Shown here: in pieces, positions 39,632 through 50,000 of the stretch | How the letters are laid out: each line of letters starts with the position of its first letter | Numbering within the stretch: the first letter of the stretch is position 1 | Assembly (NCBI GenBank): GCA_026397725.1 | Contig: JAPLUI010000493.1 | Span: forward strand, 1 to 55,390 | Origin: Verrucomicrobiota bacterium | Lineage (GTDB): Bacteria; Verrucomicrobiota; Verrucomicrobiia; Verrucomicrobiales; Akkermansiaceae | DNA length: 55,390 nucleotides | Reading direction: 5' to 3' | Translations under genes and position numbers: made by a program | Notes under the pieces: generated by a model | What the model saw: the letters and a program-made list of their open reading frames with translations, nothing else | Told to the model about the DNA's origin: nothing | The model's database searches: none

Positions 39632-39936
39632 CCGCGCATCCGGCTGGTTGGCCGGAGAGCGGATCGAATCCGCTCCCTCATGGGGCATGCACCGTTTTAT
39701 CTAACATATCAGATCAACACTTGATCGCATCATCCCACATGAACACCCGCCATCCATTCACACAAGCCGTCGCTGGATGACTGGTCGGGCAGGGCCCGAT
39801 GGCTGGAACCTGCCTGTCACTGGCAAAAGAGGTTGCACTCAGCACCACCAATTCACAGTTCCTGATCTCGGTGGAAAATGATTTGGCACATTTGCACGCG
39901 GTTCCCGGGCTTGAATGGTAATGCGGGACGAAGATG

Positions 39937-40108
39937 ACCACGGATGAAGAGGATTACACGGATTGCACGGATTAAGAATTAGTGATGGGATGAAGGCGGG
40001 ACTTGGGGGGATGGATCGGGAGATATAAACGACTGATGCTTCGGTCCGACGAATTACATAAGGCATTTCTTCAATCCGTGTAATCTGCGTAATCCCGTAA
40101 TCCGTGGT
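39937..40108. repeat. ACCACGGAT...ATCCGTGGT inverted-repeat element, copy 1
   Basis: The left end ACCACGGATGAAGAGGATTA with CACGGATTGCACGGATTAAG is mirrored by the right end CTTCAATCCGTGTAATC with GTAATCCCGTAATCCGTGGT. Terminal 9-base arms are perfect and the element is about 172 bp. It is MITE-like and of the kind often seen between verrucomicrobial and planctomycete genes. The sequence from 39632 to 39936 holds no gene I can see. Confidence 0.8.
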
Positions 40109-40154
40109 GGTTTTGGGCCGTCATACCCCAACGCTTGTCGGAAGGAAGAGTGCC

Positions 40155-40622
40155 ATGTCATTTTCCGGCTCTGCAATTTTGCCACCCACAAACTATCGGG
40201 ATGGCCGCACCAACCTTCTGGAGTATGCCTTCGACGGCGACCCGCGCAGCGGCAGCGACGAGGGCAAAGTGCGCGGCATGGTGGCGACGCTGCCCTCCAA
40301 TGGCAGCAGGGTATTCACCCTCAGCCTGCCGGTGCGCCGCAACGCCAGCTTCGGCGGTGCCACCGAACAAGTCTCGGCGCCCATCGACGGAGTGACATAC
40401 ACCATCCAGGGCAATGACACGCTGGAGACCGGCGCGTGGACCCTGGCCGTCACGGAAATCACCGAGGCCGACGCCCTCGCCATCCAGGCCGGGCTGCCCG
40501 CGCTTTCCGACCTCGCCGGCGACTTGACCCCGGATTGGACCTACCGCACCTTCCGCAGGCCCGGCACCGTCACCGATGGCGACCCGCGCGACTTCCTCCG
40601 CGCCATGGTTACCATGCCGTAG
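40155..40622 (+). pseudogene. C-terminal remnant of a third beta-strand-repeat surface protein
   Basis: About 155 codons (a GTG at 40104 could extend the frame) ending VTDGDPRDFLRAMVTMP. It lines up with the last 150 residues of both giant proteins downstream: RTNLLEYAFDGDPRSGSDEG, FTLSLPVRRNASFGGATEQV, IDGVTYTIQGNDTLETGAWT and the PGTVTDGDPRDFLRA end. It has no signal peptide and no beta-strand repeats. The homology begins only about 80 bases after the end of the inverted-repeat element, so the front of the gene was probably lost by a deletion ending at that element. Confidence 0.75.
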
Positions 40623-40803
40623 TGGATAGTGGATAGTGGATAGTGGATAGTGGATAGTGGATAGTGGATAGCGGATAGCGGATAGCGGATAGTGGATAGA
40701 AGATGAAGACAAGCGCCTTGCCCTCTTCCATCCACGATCTGCGATCCACGATCCGCGATCCACGATCCACGATCCGCCATCGGCGGTCCACGATCTGTTG
40801 TCC
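40620..40803. repeat. Composite heptamer-array element, copy 1
   Basis: The left arm (40620-40698) is a run of GGATAGT/GGATAGC heptads. A core AGAAGATGAAGACAAGCGCC with TTGCCCTCTTCCA follows (40699-40731). The right arm (to about 40803) is inverted heptads of the type GATCCAC/GATCCGC, ending TGTTGTCC. The two arms can pair as a long imperfect hairpin. It directly follows the stop of the remnant gene and may act as its terminator. Confidence 0.85.
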
Positions 40804-40832
40804 CCCCCTCAAAAAATAGTTCCTCCGTGCCA

Positions 40833-40860
40833 TAGACAGGCCCGCCCCTGTGAGGTTAAT
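40833..40860 (+). promoter_or_regulatory. Candidate sigma-70 promoter of the first giant repeat protein
   Basis: TAGACA (40833-40838), a 16-base spacer and GTTAAT (40855-40860), about 100 bases ahead of ATG 40959. The spacer contains ACAGG/CCTGT arms. The downstream leader (TGTCGGCAGCGTTCC) resembles that of the paralogue at 47073. Confidence 0.4.
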
Positions 40861-40958
40861 CTCATTTTTCGTGGACGATGTGTGACCTCGAATGTCCGAT
40901 GTCGGCAGCGTTCCAACCAGTCAAAACACGCCCAAACCAACCACCACCCCCGCAGTCA

Positions 40959-43900
40959 ATGAAATCAAAATCCCCCCATCGTCTTGTCCGTACCGGCACC
41001 CGCGCCGCCGGTATCCTCGCCAGTGCCATCGCCGCCCTCCTTGCCGTCCAGGCGGCGTCTGCCGCTTCCCTGTATTGGGATGGCAACGGCACCACGGCCG
41101 GCGCCGGGGCCGCGCCCACCGGCGCATGGGACACCGACCCTTTCTGGAGCACGAGTTCCGCCGGCACCCTTGCCACCGCCGCCTACACGACCGACAGTGA
41201 TGCGGTGTTCTCCGCAGGCACGGATGCCGCCACGGCTGCGGTCGGCCTCACGTCCAACCAAAGTGCCAACAGCCTCCTCTTCGAGGACGGCATCACCACC
41301 ATCAGCGGCACCGGCGGCATCATCACCCTCACCGGAGCGGGCGGCAACATCACCGTCAACAAGAGTGCCACCGCCATCCTCGACGCCAGCATCACCCTCG
41401 AAGGCGGCGTCGGTCTGACCAAGCTCGGGCCCAACACGCTGGCCCTGAATGGAACCCTGAACTACACCGGGAATACCACCATCAGCGCCGGCACCCTCGA
41501 TCTAACCGGCGGCAGCGCCGTCCTGCCTGCCGGAGGGAATCTCAGCGTCGGTGCGGGTGCCACCTTGAATCTGGCCAACGGCGCCGCGAGCACCACCACC
41601 GTCGCCGGATTGACCCTTGCCACCGGTGCCGTCCTCAATCTGGATTGGGACGCCGCCACCGTGGACACACTCACCACGGCCGCGCCCGCGACGAGCCCCG
41701 GTGTCGGCGGCTATGTTGGAATCGCACTGAATCCCACCAACAGCCCGGCCGACCCGGCGGCATTCCTGATTCAGGCCGCCAGCGGTTTGGACGGCAACAA
41801 TTATTACCTGGTCAACAACACCAACTATACCGCGAACCTGACAGCCACCCCCACCGAGGTCACCGTCACCAACTTCCTCACCGCCACCCCGCTTGCCGCC
41901 GCCTACTGGAAGGGCGGCCTGCTGGTTGGAGCCGCCGCCAGCATGGCAGCCTCCAATGGCACCACGACGAGCAACTGGGCCGCCCTGGCCGACGGCACGG
42001 GCGTCTCTCCGCTGGTTCCCGGTGCCGACACCGATGTCACGCTCATCGCCACCGGTGGGAGCACCGCTGCCACTCTGGACGCCAACATGACCTTCAAGAG
42101 TCTCTTTTTCACTGCAAATTCGTCGAGCATCAACGGCAACTACATGTTGACGATTGCGCCCACCGATCCGGCTAAGGGCCTGACCGCCACCACGAGTTCA
42201 AACACCAGTCCAAACATCAACTGCCCCATTACGCTGGGCTCGGATCAGACCTGGCTGTTTCCAGTGGCGATCCAGAATAACAATGCACTCAGAACCAATG
42301 GCACCGTCTTCACCAACGGCAAGACCTTGACCATTGATGGGCCTGGAACGTATTATGTCAACGCCACCAACCCGGTCCCTGCGTTTTCGGGCAGCGGCAA
42401 ACTGATCAAGCGCGGCACGGGCACGATGAGCTTTGAAAACAGCACCAGTCCGAACTTCACGGGAGACATCGATGTCTATGCCGGGATACTCCAAGGCAAG
42501 AGCGGTAATTCTCTGGGGGCATCGCTCTCAAGCCGCACGCTCACGGTTTACGGGGGCACGCTACGGGCCACGAATTTTGGCTTCTTCGGTAATGATCCGA
42601 ATAACTTCCCGTTGATCGTTTGCGAAGGCGGAACACTTGATTGCACTGCCAATGGCGGTTATACGGTTAACAATATCAGGCTTAACGGAGGCACGCTGCA
42701 AGGCGGTCAAAACCGAACGAACGGCAATTACGATTCCTGGACCATCATCGGCACCGTCACCTCCCTGAACTCCTCCGCCATCAGTAACGGGGGCAATGAA
42801 AATGCCAGGAGAATCCAACTCGCCAATGGTGCCGCGAATTTCGACGTGCAGAGCGGCACCTTGACGGTTAGCGCTCGTTTCATTAACTACAACAATGCCA
42901 CCGCCACGCCTTCGACCTTGAAGAAGTACGGCGCGGGCACCATGGTGCTCAGCGCCACTAACACCTATAGTGGCGGCACGAGCATCACCGGCGGCACGCT
43001 GCAATTCGCCGCCGAAGCGAATCTGGGGGCCACGCCGACTGCCGCCACGCCGGGTTATCTGGTGCTTGACGGCGGCACGCTGCTGTCCACCGGTTCGCCC
43101 ACGCTCAGCGCCAACCGTGGTATTGCCGTGGGACCGTTTGACACCACCGGCCCGGGCACCCTCAGTGTGGCCGCCAACCAAACGCTGACCATCGCCGGCA
43201 TCATCGCCAACAACGGCGGCGGCACCGGCACGCTGATCAAGGATGGCTTGGGCACGTTGACCCTCAACGGCAGCAATACCCATAGCGGCGGCGCTACCAT
43301 CTCCAACGGCACTTTGGTCGCCGGCAACGCCAACGCCCTGGGGACCGCCGGCACGCTCACCAACAACGCCACCTTGGCGCTCGCTAGCGGCGTGACCTTC
43401 ACCCGGCCCGCGACCTGGGGCGCGGCCTCCGTCCTGACCGGCACTGGCACCTACACGCCCGGCGGCACCTTCACTGTGGGCGGCACGGGCAACTGCGCGA
43501 CCCTCTCGCCCGGTCTCGGCACCGGTGCCGTCGGCACGCTGACCATCGGCAACGATCTCACCCTCGACGGCGGTACGCTGACGTTGGATGTCGCCAGCGT
43601 GTCGAGCTACGATGTGCTCGCCGTCCAAGGCAACCTCAGCCTCGGCAATCCCAGCACGGTTGCCGTGCCCGCCGTGGCTGCCGGCACCTATAACATCATG
43701 ACCTATACCAACAGTTTGCTGGCGGGCGACGGCACCAAGCTGACGGCCGCCGTTTCCGCCGGGCCGGTTCGCGAGGGGAGTTACACCTTCGATACCGGGA
43801 CCACGGGTGTTGTCACCATGAACGTCTCGGGCGTCCCCACCTATGGCTTGATCTGGAACGGCAGTGTCAGCGGCGTGTGGACCATTCCGTCGCCGACGAA

Positions 43901-46799
43901 CTGGACCAACGGCGACTCGAAATTCCACAACGGAGACAGCGTGACGTTCGATAACAGCACTGCGGCTGGCGGCACCATCACGCTCACCAAATACTCTGCG
44001 ACCGTGGCGCTCCAACCGGGCGCGGTCATGGTCAACAATGACGCGGCACACCCCTACACCTTCAGTGGCGACCCGATCTCCGGTACCGGCACCCTGACCA
44101 AGTCGGGCGTTGGCACGCTCACCATCAATACGGCTAACAGCTACACCGGCGACACGATCATCGGCGGCGGTACCCTCGTGCTCGGCAGCGCAACGGCCAT
44201 CCCCACTGGCACCGGCTTTGGCAATGTCGTGCTCGACGGCGGCGCGACGGCAGCCGGCACCCTGGACCTGAACGGCAAATCCATCACGCTCAACGGGCTC
44301 TCCGGCACCAGCGACGCGGTGCTGGGCAAAGTCGTGAACAACAACAGCACGGCGGTCACCCTCACCGTTGGCAACAACAATGCGATAAGCTCCTTCGCCG
44401 GCAGTATTGCCCATACCACGGGCTCCATTGCCTTGGTCAAGACCGGCGCGGGCACGCTGACCCTCTCCGGTTCGCACAGCTACACCGGCACGACCAATGT
44501 GACTGCGGGCACCCTCCAGATGGATGGTTCGCTGGGCAGTCCCGGCGGCACGGTGACCGTCCCTGCGGGTGGCACTCTCAACGTCGGTGCCGGCGGCAAT
44601 ATCGCACGCAGCGTGACCGTCGGCGGCGGCATCCTCCATCTCGCTGGCACGCTGGCGGCGGGCACCACGCTCAGGGTCACCAGCGGCACGCTAACTACAA
44701 CCGCCGCCCCGGCGACCGTGGCTACGGCCGACTTCAGCGCCGGCGCAGGCACGGCGGATGCCAGCAGTTTCCCGCTGACCGTCACCAATCGGCTCTACCT
44801 TCCCGACAACCTGTCGATCACGCTGGGAGGCGGCGGCAGTTCCTTCACCCTCAGCGGCGCGAACCTCGTCAATCCGAGCCTCGGCAGCCCCCGCACCCTC
44901 ACGGCTTCAGGCGGCCTGCTCACGCTCGCCAAACCCACTTACCCGGGTGCGGGCCTGCTGGGCAAGTGGACGTTTGACGGTCAAAACGCCAATGATTCCT
45001 CCGGCAACAACTACCATGGCACCGAGGTGGCCACCCCGACCTATGCAACAGACACCCATACCGGAACCGGTTACTCGCTGGCGCTGACCGGTGCCAACTA
45101 TGTGAAAGTGGATACCAGTGCCTTCGACGGTGGCACGCAGAGCACCTTCGATGGCGGCACCGCAATGACCGTCTCCGCGTGGGTCAAGGGCTGGCCGGGC
45201 ACCTGGAGTCCATTCGTCGGCAAGAACGGCGAGGAAGCCGGCTGGCAGATGCGCAAGAACAACACCACCAGCAACCTGGCATGGACCACCCGCGGCGGGA
45301 CGAGTGGTCATGGCGATATGAGCAGCAGCAGCACTGCGGTCAGCAACGGCAACTGGCATATGGTGACCATGACCTATGATGCGAGCGGCGGGTCCAACAA
45401 CAAGAAAATCTATGTGGATGGTGCGTTAGATAATCAAACAACCGCAACGGGAAGCATTGCGGCCACTGCCAAAATGTTGGCTTTCGGCGCCCGCAATAAC
45501 AACAGCTTCGGTTGGGAGAGCTTTTTCACCGGCAAGCTCGACGACATCTATTTCTACAACCGCGCCCTTACTGCTGCCGAGATCTCCTCCGCCTACGCCA
45601 GTTCCCCGTCCACTGGCCTCGACTTGTCCACGACCGACCTGGCGGTCACCGCGACCAGCGAAGTCTCGCTGCCCACCGGCGTGACCACTTTTGGCAATCT
45701 GTCGCTGAGTGGCGCGGGCACCGCGCTGACCCTCAGCGGCGCCACTGCCACCGACGCGAGTTTCGACAATGTCGCGGCCACTGACAGTTCGTCGCTCGCG
45801 GGCACCGTGCCGGTTTCGCTGCGCACCGGCAACGTGACGGTTGCCGACACGAAAACCCTAACGGTGAGCGCCCGCATCGTCGATGGCACGACGGCCACCG
45901 CGCCCAACAAGTTGGGCACCGGTTCACTGGTGCTTGCCGGAGTCAGCACCTACACCGGCAACACCACCGTCAGCGCCGGCAGCTTGGTTCTCGCCGACAA
46001 TGCCGGCTTGAAGTTCGTGGTCACCGATGCGTCTAACAACAAGATCACTGGTGCTGGTGCCGCCACTCTGGATGGCGATTTCACCATCAATACCGCAACC
46101 GTCACCCTCACCACCGGCTCGTGGACCTTGGTCGATGTGGCCACCAAATCCTTCGGCGGCAGCTTCACCGTGACCGGGGCCGGGTGGGCGGAAGCCTCCA
46201 ACGTCTGGACCAAGACCGACGAACTCGACCCCACCAAGATCTGGACCTTCACCGAGGCCACCGGCGTTCTCACGCTCGCGGTCGTGGTCCCGGGCTATGA
46301 CGCCTGGGCCACCGCCAAGGGGCTGACCGGTGGGGCCGGTTCCGACACGGATCCGGCACCCGGCGCCGACCCTGACCACGACGGCCGCAGCAACCTCGAG
46401 GAGTATGCCTTTGACGGCAATCCGCTCAGCGGTGCCAACGCCGGCAAAGTGCTCGCCAAGGTGGCCACCCTAACCGATGCCAGCAAGGTGCTCACCCTGA
46501 CCTTGCCGGTGCGCAGCGGCGCCAGCTTCAGCGGCACCACCCAACAAGTCTCGTTGTCCATCGACGGGATCGTTTACACCATTGAGGGTAGCGACACGCT
46601 CGAAGCGGAGCCGTGGAACCTGGCCGTGGAGGAAATCACCGGGGCCGATGCCGTCGCCATCCAGGCCGGGCTGCCCGCGCTTTCCGACGTCAATGGCGAC
46701 CTGACAGCGGATTGGACCTACCGCACCTTCCGCACGCCAGGCACCGTCACCGATGGCGACCCGCGCGACTTCCTCCGCGCCATGGTTACCAAGCCGTAG
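40959..46799 (+). CDS. Giant secreted autotransporter-associated beta-strand-repeat protein with LamG domain
   Basis: 1946 residues from ATG 40959; earlier codons lack a signal-like start. The signal peptide is about 1-35 (MKSKSPHRLVRTGTRAAGIL then ASAIAALLAVQAASA). At least six PATR repeats follow the scheme GTGTLxLxGxNTYTGxTxIxxGTLxLG. A LamG/concanavalin-like domain lies at about 1330-1547 (LLGKWTFDGQNANDSSGNNY, then KLDDIYFYNRALTAAEI). The last 170 residues, with a calcium-loop-like DPDHDGRSNLEEYAF, are shared with two neighbours. There is no C-terminal beta-barrel, so it is not a classical autotransporter; the shared end may be a sorting or anchoring domain. A stretch at 42250-42900 is poorer in GC than the rest. 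A carbohydrate-binding surface role is inferred. Confidence 0.88.
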   Translation: MKSKSPHRLVRTGTRAAGILASAIAALLAVQAASAASLYWDGNGTTAGAGAAPTGAWDTDPFWSTSSAGTLATAAYTTDSDAVFSAGTDAATAAVGLTSNQSANSLLFEDGITTISGTGGIITLTGAGGNITVNKSATAILDASITLEGGVGLTKLGPNTLALNGTLNYTGNTTISAGTLDLTGGSAVLPAGGNLSVGAGATLNLANGAASTTTVAGLTLATGAVLNLDWDAATVDTLTTAAPATSPGVGGYVGIALNPTNSPADPAAFLIQAASGLDGNNYYLVNNTNYTANLTATPTEVTVTNFLTATPLAAAYWKGGLLVGAAASMAASNGTTTSNWAALADGTGVSPLVPGADTDVTLIATGGSTAATLDANMTFKSLFFTANSSSINGNYMLTIAPTDPAKGLTATTSSNTSPNINCPITLGSDQTWLFPVAIQNNNALRTNGTVFTNGKTLTIDGPGTYYVNATNPVPAFSGSGKLIKRGTGTMSFENSTSPNFTGDIDVYAGILQGKSGNSLGASLSSRTLTVYGGTLRATNFGFFGNDPNNFPLIVCEGGTLDCTANGGYTVNNIRLNGGTLQGGQNRTNGNYDSWTIIGTVTSLNSSAISNGGNENARRIQLANGAANFDVQSGTLTVSARFINYNNATATPSTLKKYGAGTMVLSATNTYSGGTSITGGTLQFAAEANLGATPTAATPGYLVLDGGTLLSTGSPTLSANRGIAVGPFDTTGPGTLSVAANQTLTIAGIIANNGGGTGTLIKDGLGTLTLNGSNTHSGGATISNGTLVAGNANALGTAGTLTNNATLALASGVTFTRPATWGAASVLTGTGTYTPGGTFTVGGTGNCATLSPGLGTGAVGTLTIGNDLTLDGGTLTLDVASVSSYDVLAVQGNLSLGNPSTVAVPAVAAGTYNIMTYTNSLLAGDGTKLTAAVSAGPVREGSYTFDTGTTGVVTMNVSGVPTYGLIWNGSVSGVWTIPSPTNWTNGDSKFHNGDSVTFDNSTAAGGTITLTKYSATVALQPGAVMVNNDAAHPYTFSGDPISGTGTLTKSGVGTLTINTANSYTGDTIIGGGTLVLGSATAIPTGTGFGNVVLDGGATAAGTLDLNGKSITLNGLSGTSDAVLGKVVNNNSTAVTLTVGNNNAISSFAGSIAHTTGSIALVKTGAGTLTLSGSHSYTGTTNVTAGTLQMDGSLGSPGGTVTVPAGGTLNVGAGGNIARSVTVGGGILHLAGTLAAGTTLRVTSGTLTTTAAPATVATADFSAGAGTADASSFPLTVTNRLYLPDNLSITLGGGGSSFTLSGANLVNPSLGSPRTLTASGGLLTLAKPTYPGAGLLGKWTFDGQNANDSSGNNYHGTEVATPTYATDTHTGTGYSLALTGANYVKVDTSAFDGGTQSTFDGGTAMTVSAWVKGWPGTWSPFVGKNGEEAGWQMRKNNTTSNLAWTTRGGTSGHGDMSSSSTAVSNGNWHMVTMTYDASGGSNNKKIYVDGALDNQTTATGSIAATAKMLAFGARNNNSFGWESFFTGKLDDIYFYNRALTAAEISSAYASSPSTGLDLSTTDLAVTATSEVSLPTGVTTFGNLSLSGAGTALTLSGATATDASFDNVAATDSSSLAGTVPVSLRTGNVTVADTKTLTVSARIVDGTTATAPNKLGTGSLVLAGVSTYTGNTTVSAGSLVLADNAGLKFVVTDASNNKITGAGAATLDGDFTINTATVTLTTGSWTLVDVATKSFGGSFTVTGAGWAEASNVWTKTDELDPTKIWTFTEATGVLTLAVVVPGYDAWATAKGLTGGAGSDTDPAPGADPDHDGRSNLEEYAFDGNPLSGANAGKVLAKVATLTDASKVLTLTLPVRSGASFSGTTQQVSLSIDGIVYTIEGSDTLEAEPWNLAVEEITGADAVAIQAGLPALSDVNGDLTADWTYRTFRTPGTVTDGDPRDFLRAMVTKP

Positions 46800-46922
46800 T
46801 GGATAGCGGATCGTGGATAGCGGATCGTGGGTAGCGGATCGTGGATAGCGGATAGCGGATAGAAGATGAAGACAAGCGCCTTGCCCTCTTCCATCCACGA
46901 TCTGCGATCCACGATCCGTTGT
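46798..46922. repeat. Composite heptamer-array element, copy 2
   Basis: It follows the stop of the first giant gene directly. The left arm alternates GGATAGC and GGATCGT. The core AGAAGATGAAGACAAGCGCC with TTGCCCTCTTCCA is identical to that of copy 1. The right arm is TCCACGATCTGCGATCCACG and ATCCGTTGTCCCC. The arms are shorter than in copy 1. Confidence 0.85.
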
Positions 46923-46949
46923 CCCCCGGAAAATTGTATCTAACCGCCA

Positions 46950-46978
46950 TTGACACTCCCCCTCCGCAGGGGCACTAT
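46950..46978 (+). promoter_or_regulatory. Candidate sigma-70 promoter of the second giant repeat protein
   Basis: A perfect TTGACA (46950-46955), a 17-base spacer and CACTAT (46973-46978), about 95 bases ahead of ATG 47073. It occupies the same position relative to the gene as the candidate at 40833-40860. A CCCC/GGGG hairpin sits within the spacer. Confidence 0.5.
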
Positions 46979-47072
46979 CCCGCCTTGATGATCGGACACA
47001 CGGTTTCGGAGGTCCGAAGTCGGTAGTGTTTCCATGATCCAAACCCCATCAAAACAAGCACCAGCGAATCCC

Positions 47073-50000
47073 ATGAAATCCAAATCAATGCTCCGTCTCG
47101 TCCGCACCGGCTCACGCGCCGCCTGCCTCCTCGCCTGCTCCATCGCCGCCCTCCTCGCCGCCTCGGCCCGGGCTGACACCAATGTCCTGATCGCCGATGA
47201 TTTCAACAACAACGCCATTGATGGCACCAAGTGGACGACCACCAACCCCAGCAGCACCAACTCCACCAACGGCGAAACCGCCCAGCCTAACGGTTATCTC
47301 TTCAGCAAGAACCGCGCGAACATCCTCACGGCCAGCGCGGCGTCCTGGGATCCTGCCAATGCAACCTATGGCGGGCAGCACCTGACCGGCATCTTTTACA
47401 TGGCCGCCGACAGCAACCGCAACCAAGGCGACACTGTCGATATCTACACGCGCAGCAGCAGTGCGAACGGCGGCGGCGTTCCCGTCGCGACCTCCTTCGG
47501 GATCGGCTTCAGCCTCGGCGAACAAGGCAAGACGGTGGGTCTTGGCGTCTCCGGATACGCGAATGCCTGGGCGCAGGAGCCCGCCGCAGTCGGGGAAATG
47601 TACCAAGGCTCGGGCAGCGCCTCGGGCACGACCAACAACAACTATCAACAAGCGATATCCTATGACATCTGGGATTTCGGGGACGGCCGATACGCCGGCA
47701 CCTTCACCCAGATGGCCGGGGCGAACGCCGGCATGACTTCGACGGTCACGGGAATTTCCACCACCACCGGCACCTATGCCAGTCAGGTGAACCAGGTCAA
47801 CATGCACTCCCGCGAGCGGAGCAACGGCGCCGTGAACCACCACCAGACCAACTTCGACGACACGGTCGTCTCGGCCCCCTCGAGCTGGTCAGGCACTGAC
47901 GGCAGCAGTTGGAGTGGCACGAATTGGACCGGAGGCAACGGGGTCACCACGCATCCGAGCGGCAACGGCACCTCGGTGATTTTCGGCAAAGCCGGCTCGG
48001 TGGGCACGGTGGATCTCGATGCCGACACCAGCGTCGGTGCCATCGCGTTTTACCCCGACGTGAACACCAGCATCGCCACCTCCAATGGCAGCACGCTGAC
48101 CTTGGACAATCGGCCATTGACGGCCTCGACGGGTACGGGCTCGGTCGATACCGGCGCGCTGGCGGGCATCACCGTGCTCGGCGGAACACACACCGTCAAT
48201 ACGGCGATAACGCTGCAAACCAGCGCCGTGGTCACCGTCCTCAACAGCACCGACTCGCTGACGCTGGACGGCACCATCAGCGGCACCGGCTACGCCAACC
48301 TTTACGCCCTGAATCTAACCACCAGCACCGGGGGCAACGGCCTCACCAAGGGGGGCGCGGGAACCCTGGTGCTGCCGGTCGCCAACACTTACGGCGGGGC
48401 CACGCGGCTGGCCCTCGGCACGCTCACCGTCGGTCACCAACTGGCCCTCGAGAACAGCACCCTGGACACGCTGATCTCCAGCACCACGCGAACCCTCGGG
48501 TTCGGCTCGGGCATCACTGCGCCGACCTTCGGCGGGCTGGCCGGCTCGCTGTCCGTGGCGCTTCTCGACGCCGATAACAACGGCGTCGCCCTTACCGTGG
48601 GCGGCAACAACTCCACCACCAACTATGGCGGCAGCCTGAGCGACGCGGGCGGCGCCACGACCGGCAGCCTGACCAAGGTCGGGACCGGCACGCTTACCCT
48701 AACAGCAGTAAACACCTACACCGGACCGACCACCATCGCGGGCGGCACCTTGGCGCTGGGAGTGGGTGGTGCCGTTTCCTCAAGTCCGACGATTGCCGTG
48801 GCCGATGGGGCGACCTTCAGCGTGGCGGCCCTCGGCGCGGGCTACCACCTGCTGGGAACCCAGACCCTGACCGGCAACGGCAACTTCAGCGTGACCGGCA
48901 CGCTGACCGTGGACGGCGGCGCCACCGTGCTGCCAGGCGGTTCCGGCGGCGTCGGCACCCTCAGCGTCGGCAGCTTGACCCTCAACCCTGACAGCATCCT
49001 GAAGTATGATTTTGACTCTGGCGTCAACGACCTGATCAGCGTCACCACCGGTAGCGGCCTGACCCTGAGCGGTGGCGGGCTCGAACTCTATCAGACCGAC
49101 GGGGTGACCCCGTTCACGACACCGGGCACCTACAACCTCATCCAATACACCGGCACGTTCTCCGGCTCGATCAGCAACCTGACGGTACTCAACCCGGATG
49201 CCGGCCGGAGTTATATCTTCGCCGCCAGTGGTGGCTACATCACGCTCACCATCGCCTCGCTCGAACAGATTTGGACCGGTGGCGGCGGAGCGCCCTTCAC
49301 CTGGGGCACCAATGCCAACTGGAGCAGTTTGCTGGCCCCCACCAACGGCAAGCCACTCACGTTCGCGGGCAGCATCGGCCTGGCCAACACCAACAACATC
49401 CCCGCCTTCCTCGACGTGGCGGGCATGGCCTTCACCGGTTCGGCCGGACCCTTCAGCCTAAGTGGCAACAGCATCCTGCTCAGCGGCGGCATCAGCAACA
49501 GCAGCACCGCCACCCAGACCATCGGCCTGGGCATGGCGCTGGTCGGCGGCAACCAATCGCTCAACGCACTCGCCGGCAACATCGTGGTCACCGGCACCAT
49601 CAGCGATGGTGACGGCTCACGTGGAATCGTCAAGACCGGCGCGAGCACGCTGACCCTCACCGCTAACAACTCATACAGTGGCGGCACGATTCTCGATGAC
49701 GGCACGTTGCAGGTGAACCACAACAGCGCGCTGGGCAGCGGTCCGCTCACCTTCAACGCCGGCACGCTCAGTTCCGGCGGCATCGGAAGCTTCGCGCTCA
49801 CCAATGCGCTCATGCTCGCCGCCAGCGTGCCGCTGGGCGATGCCACCAACAATGGCACACTCACCTTCAACGGCCCCGTCACCCTCGGCGTGAGCACCCT
49901 GCAACTTACCGTCAACAGCCCGGTGACCTTCAATGGGGCGATCGACGGCGGCAGCAATGGCCTGACCCTGCTCGGCCCCTCGGTGCTGACCCTCGGCGGC

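Noticed and set aside
42561..44639. 692-codon minus-strand open frame inside the first giant gene
   Set aside because: It arises from the GGC/ACC-rich repeat coding on the other strand and has no protein family features.
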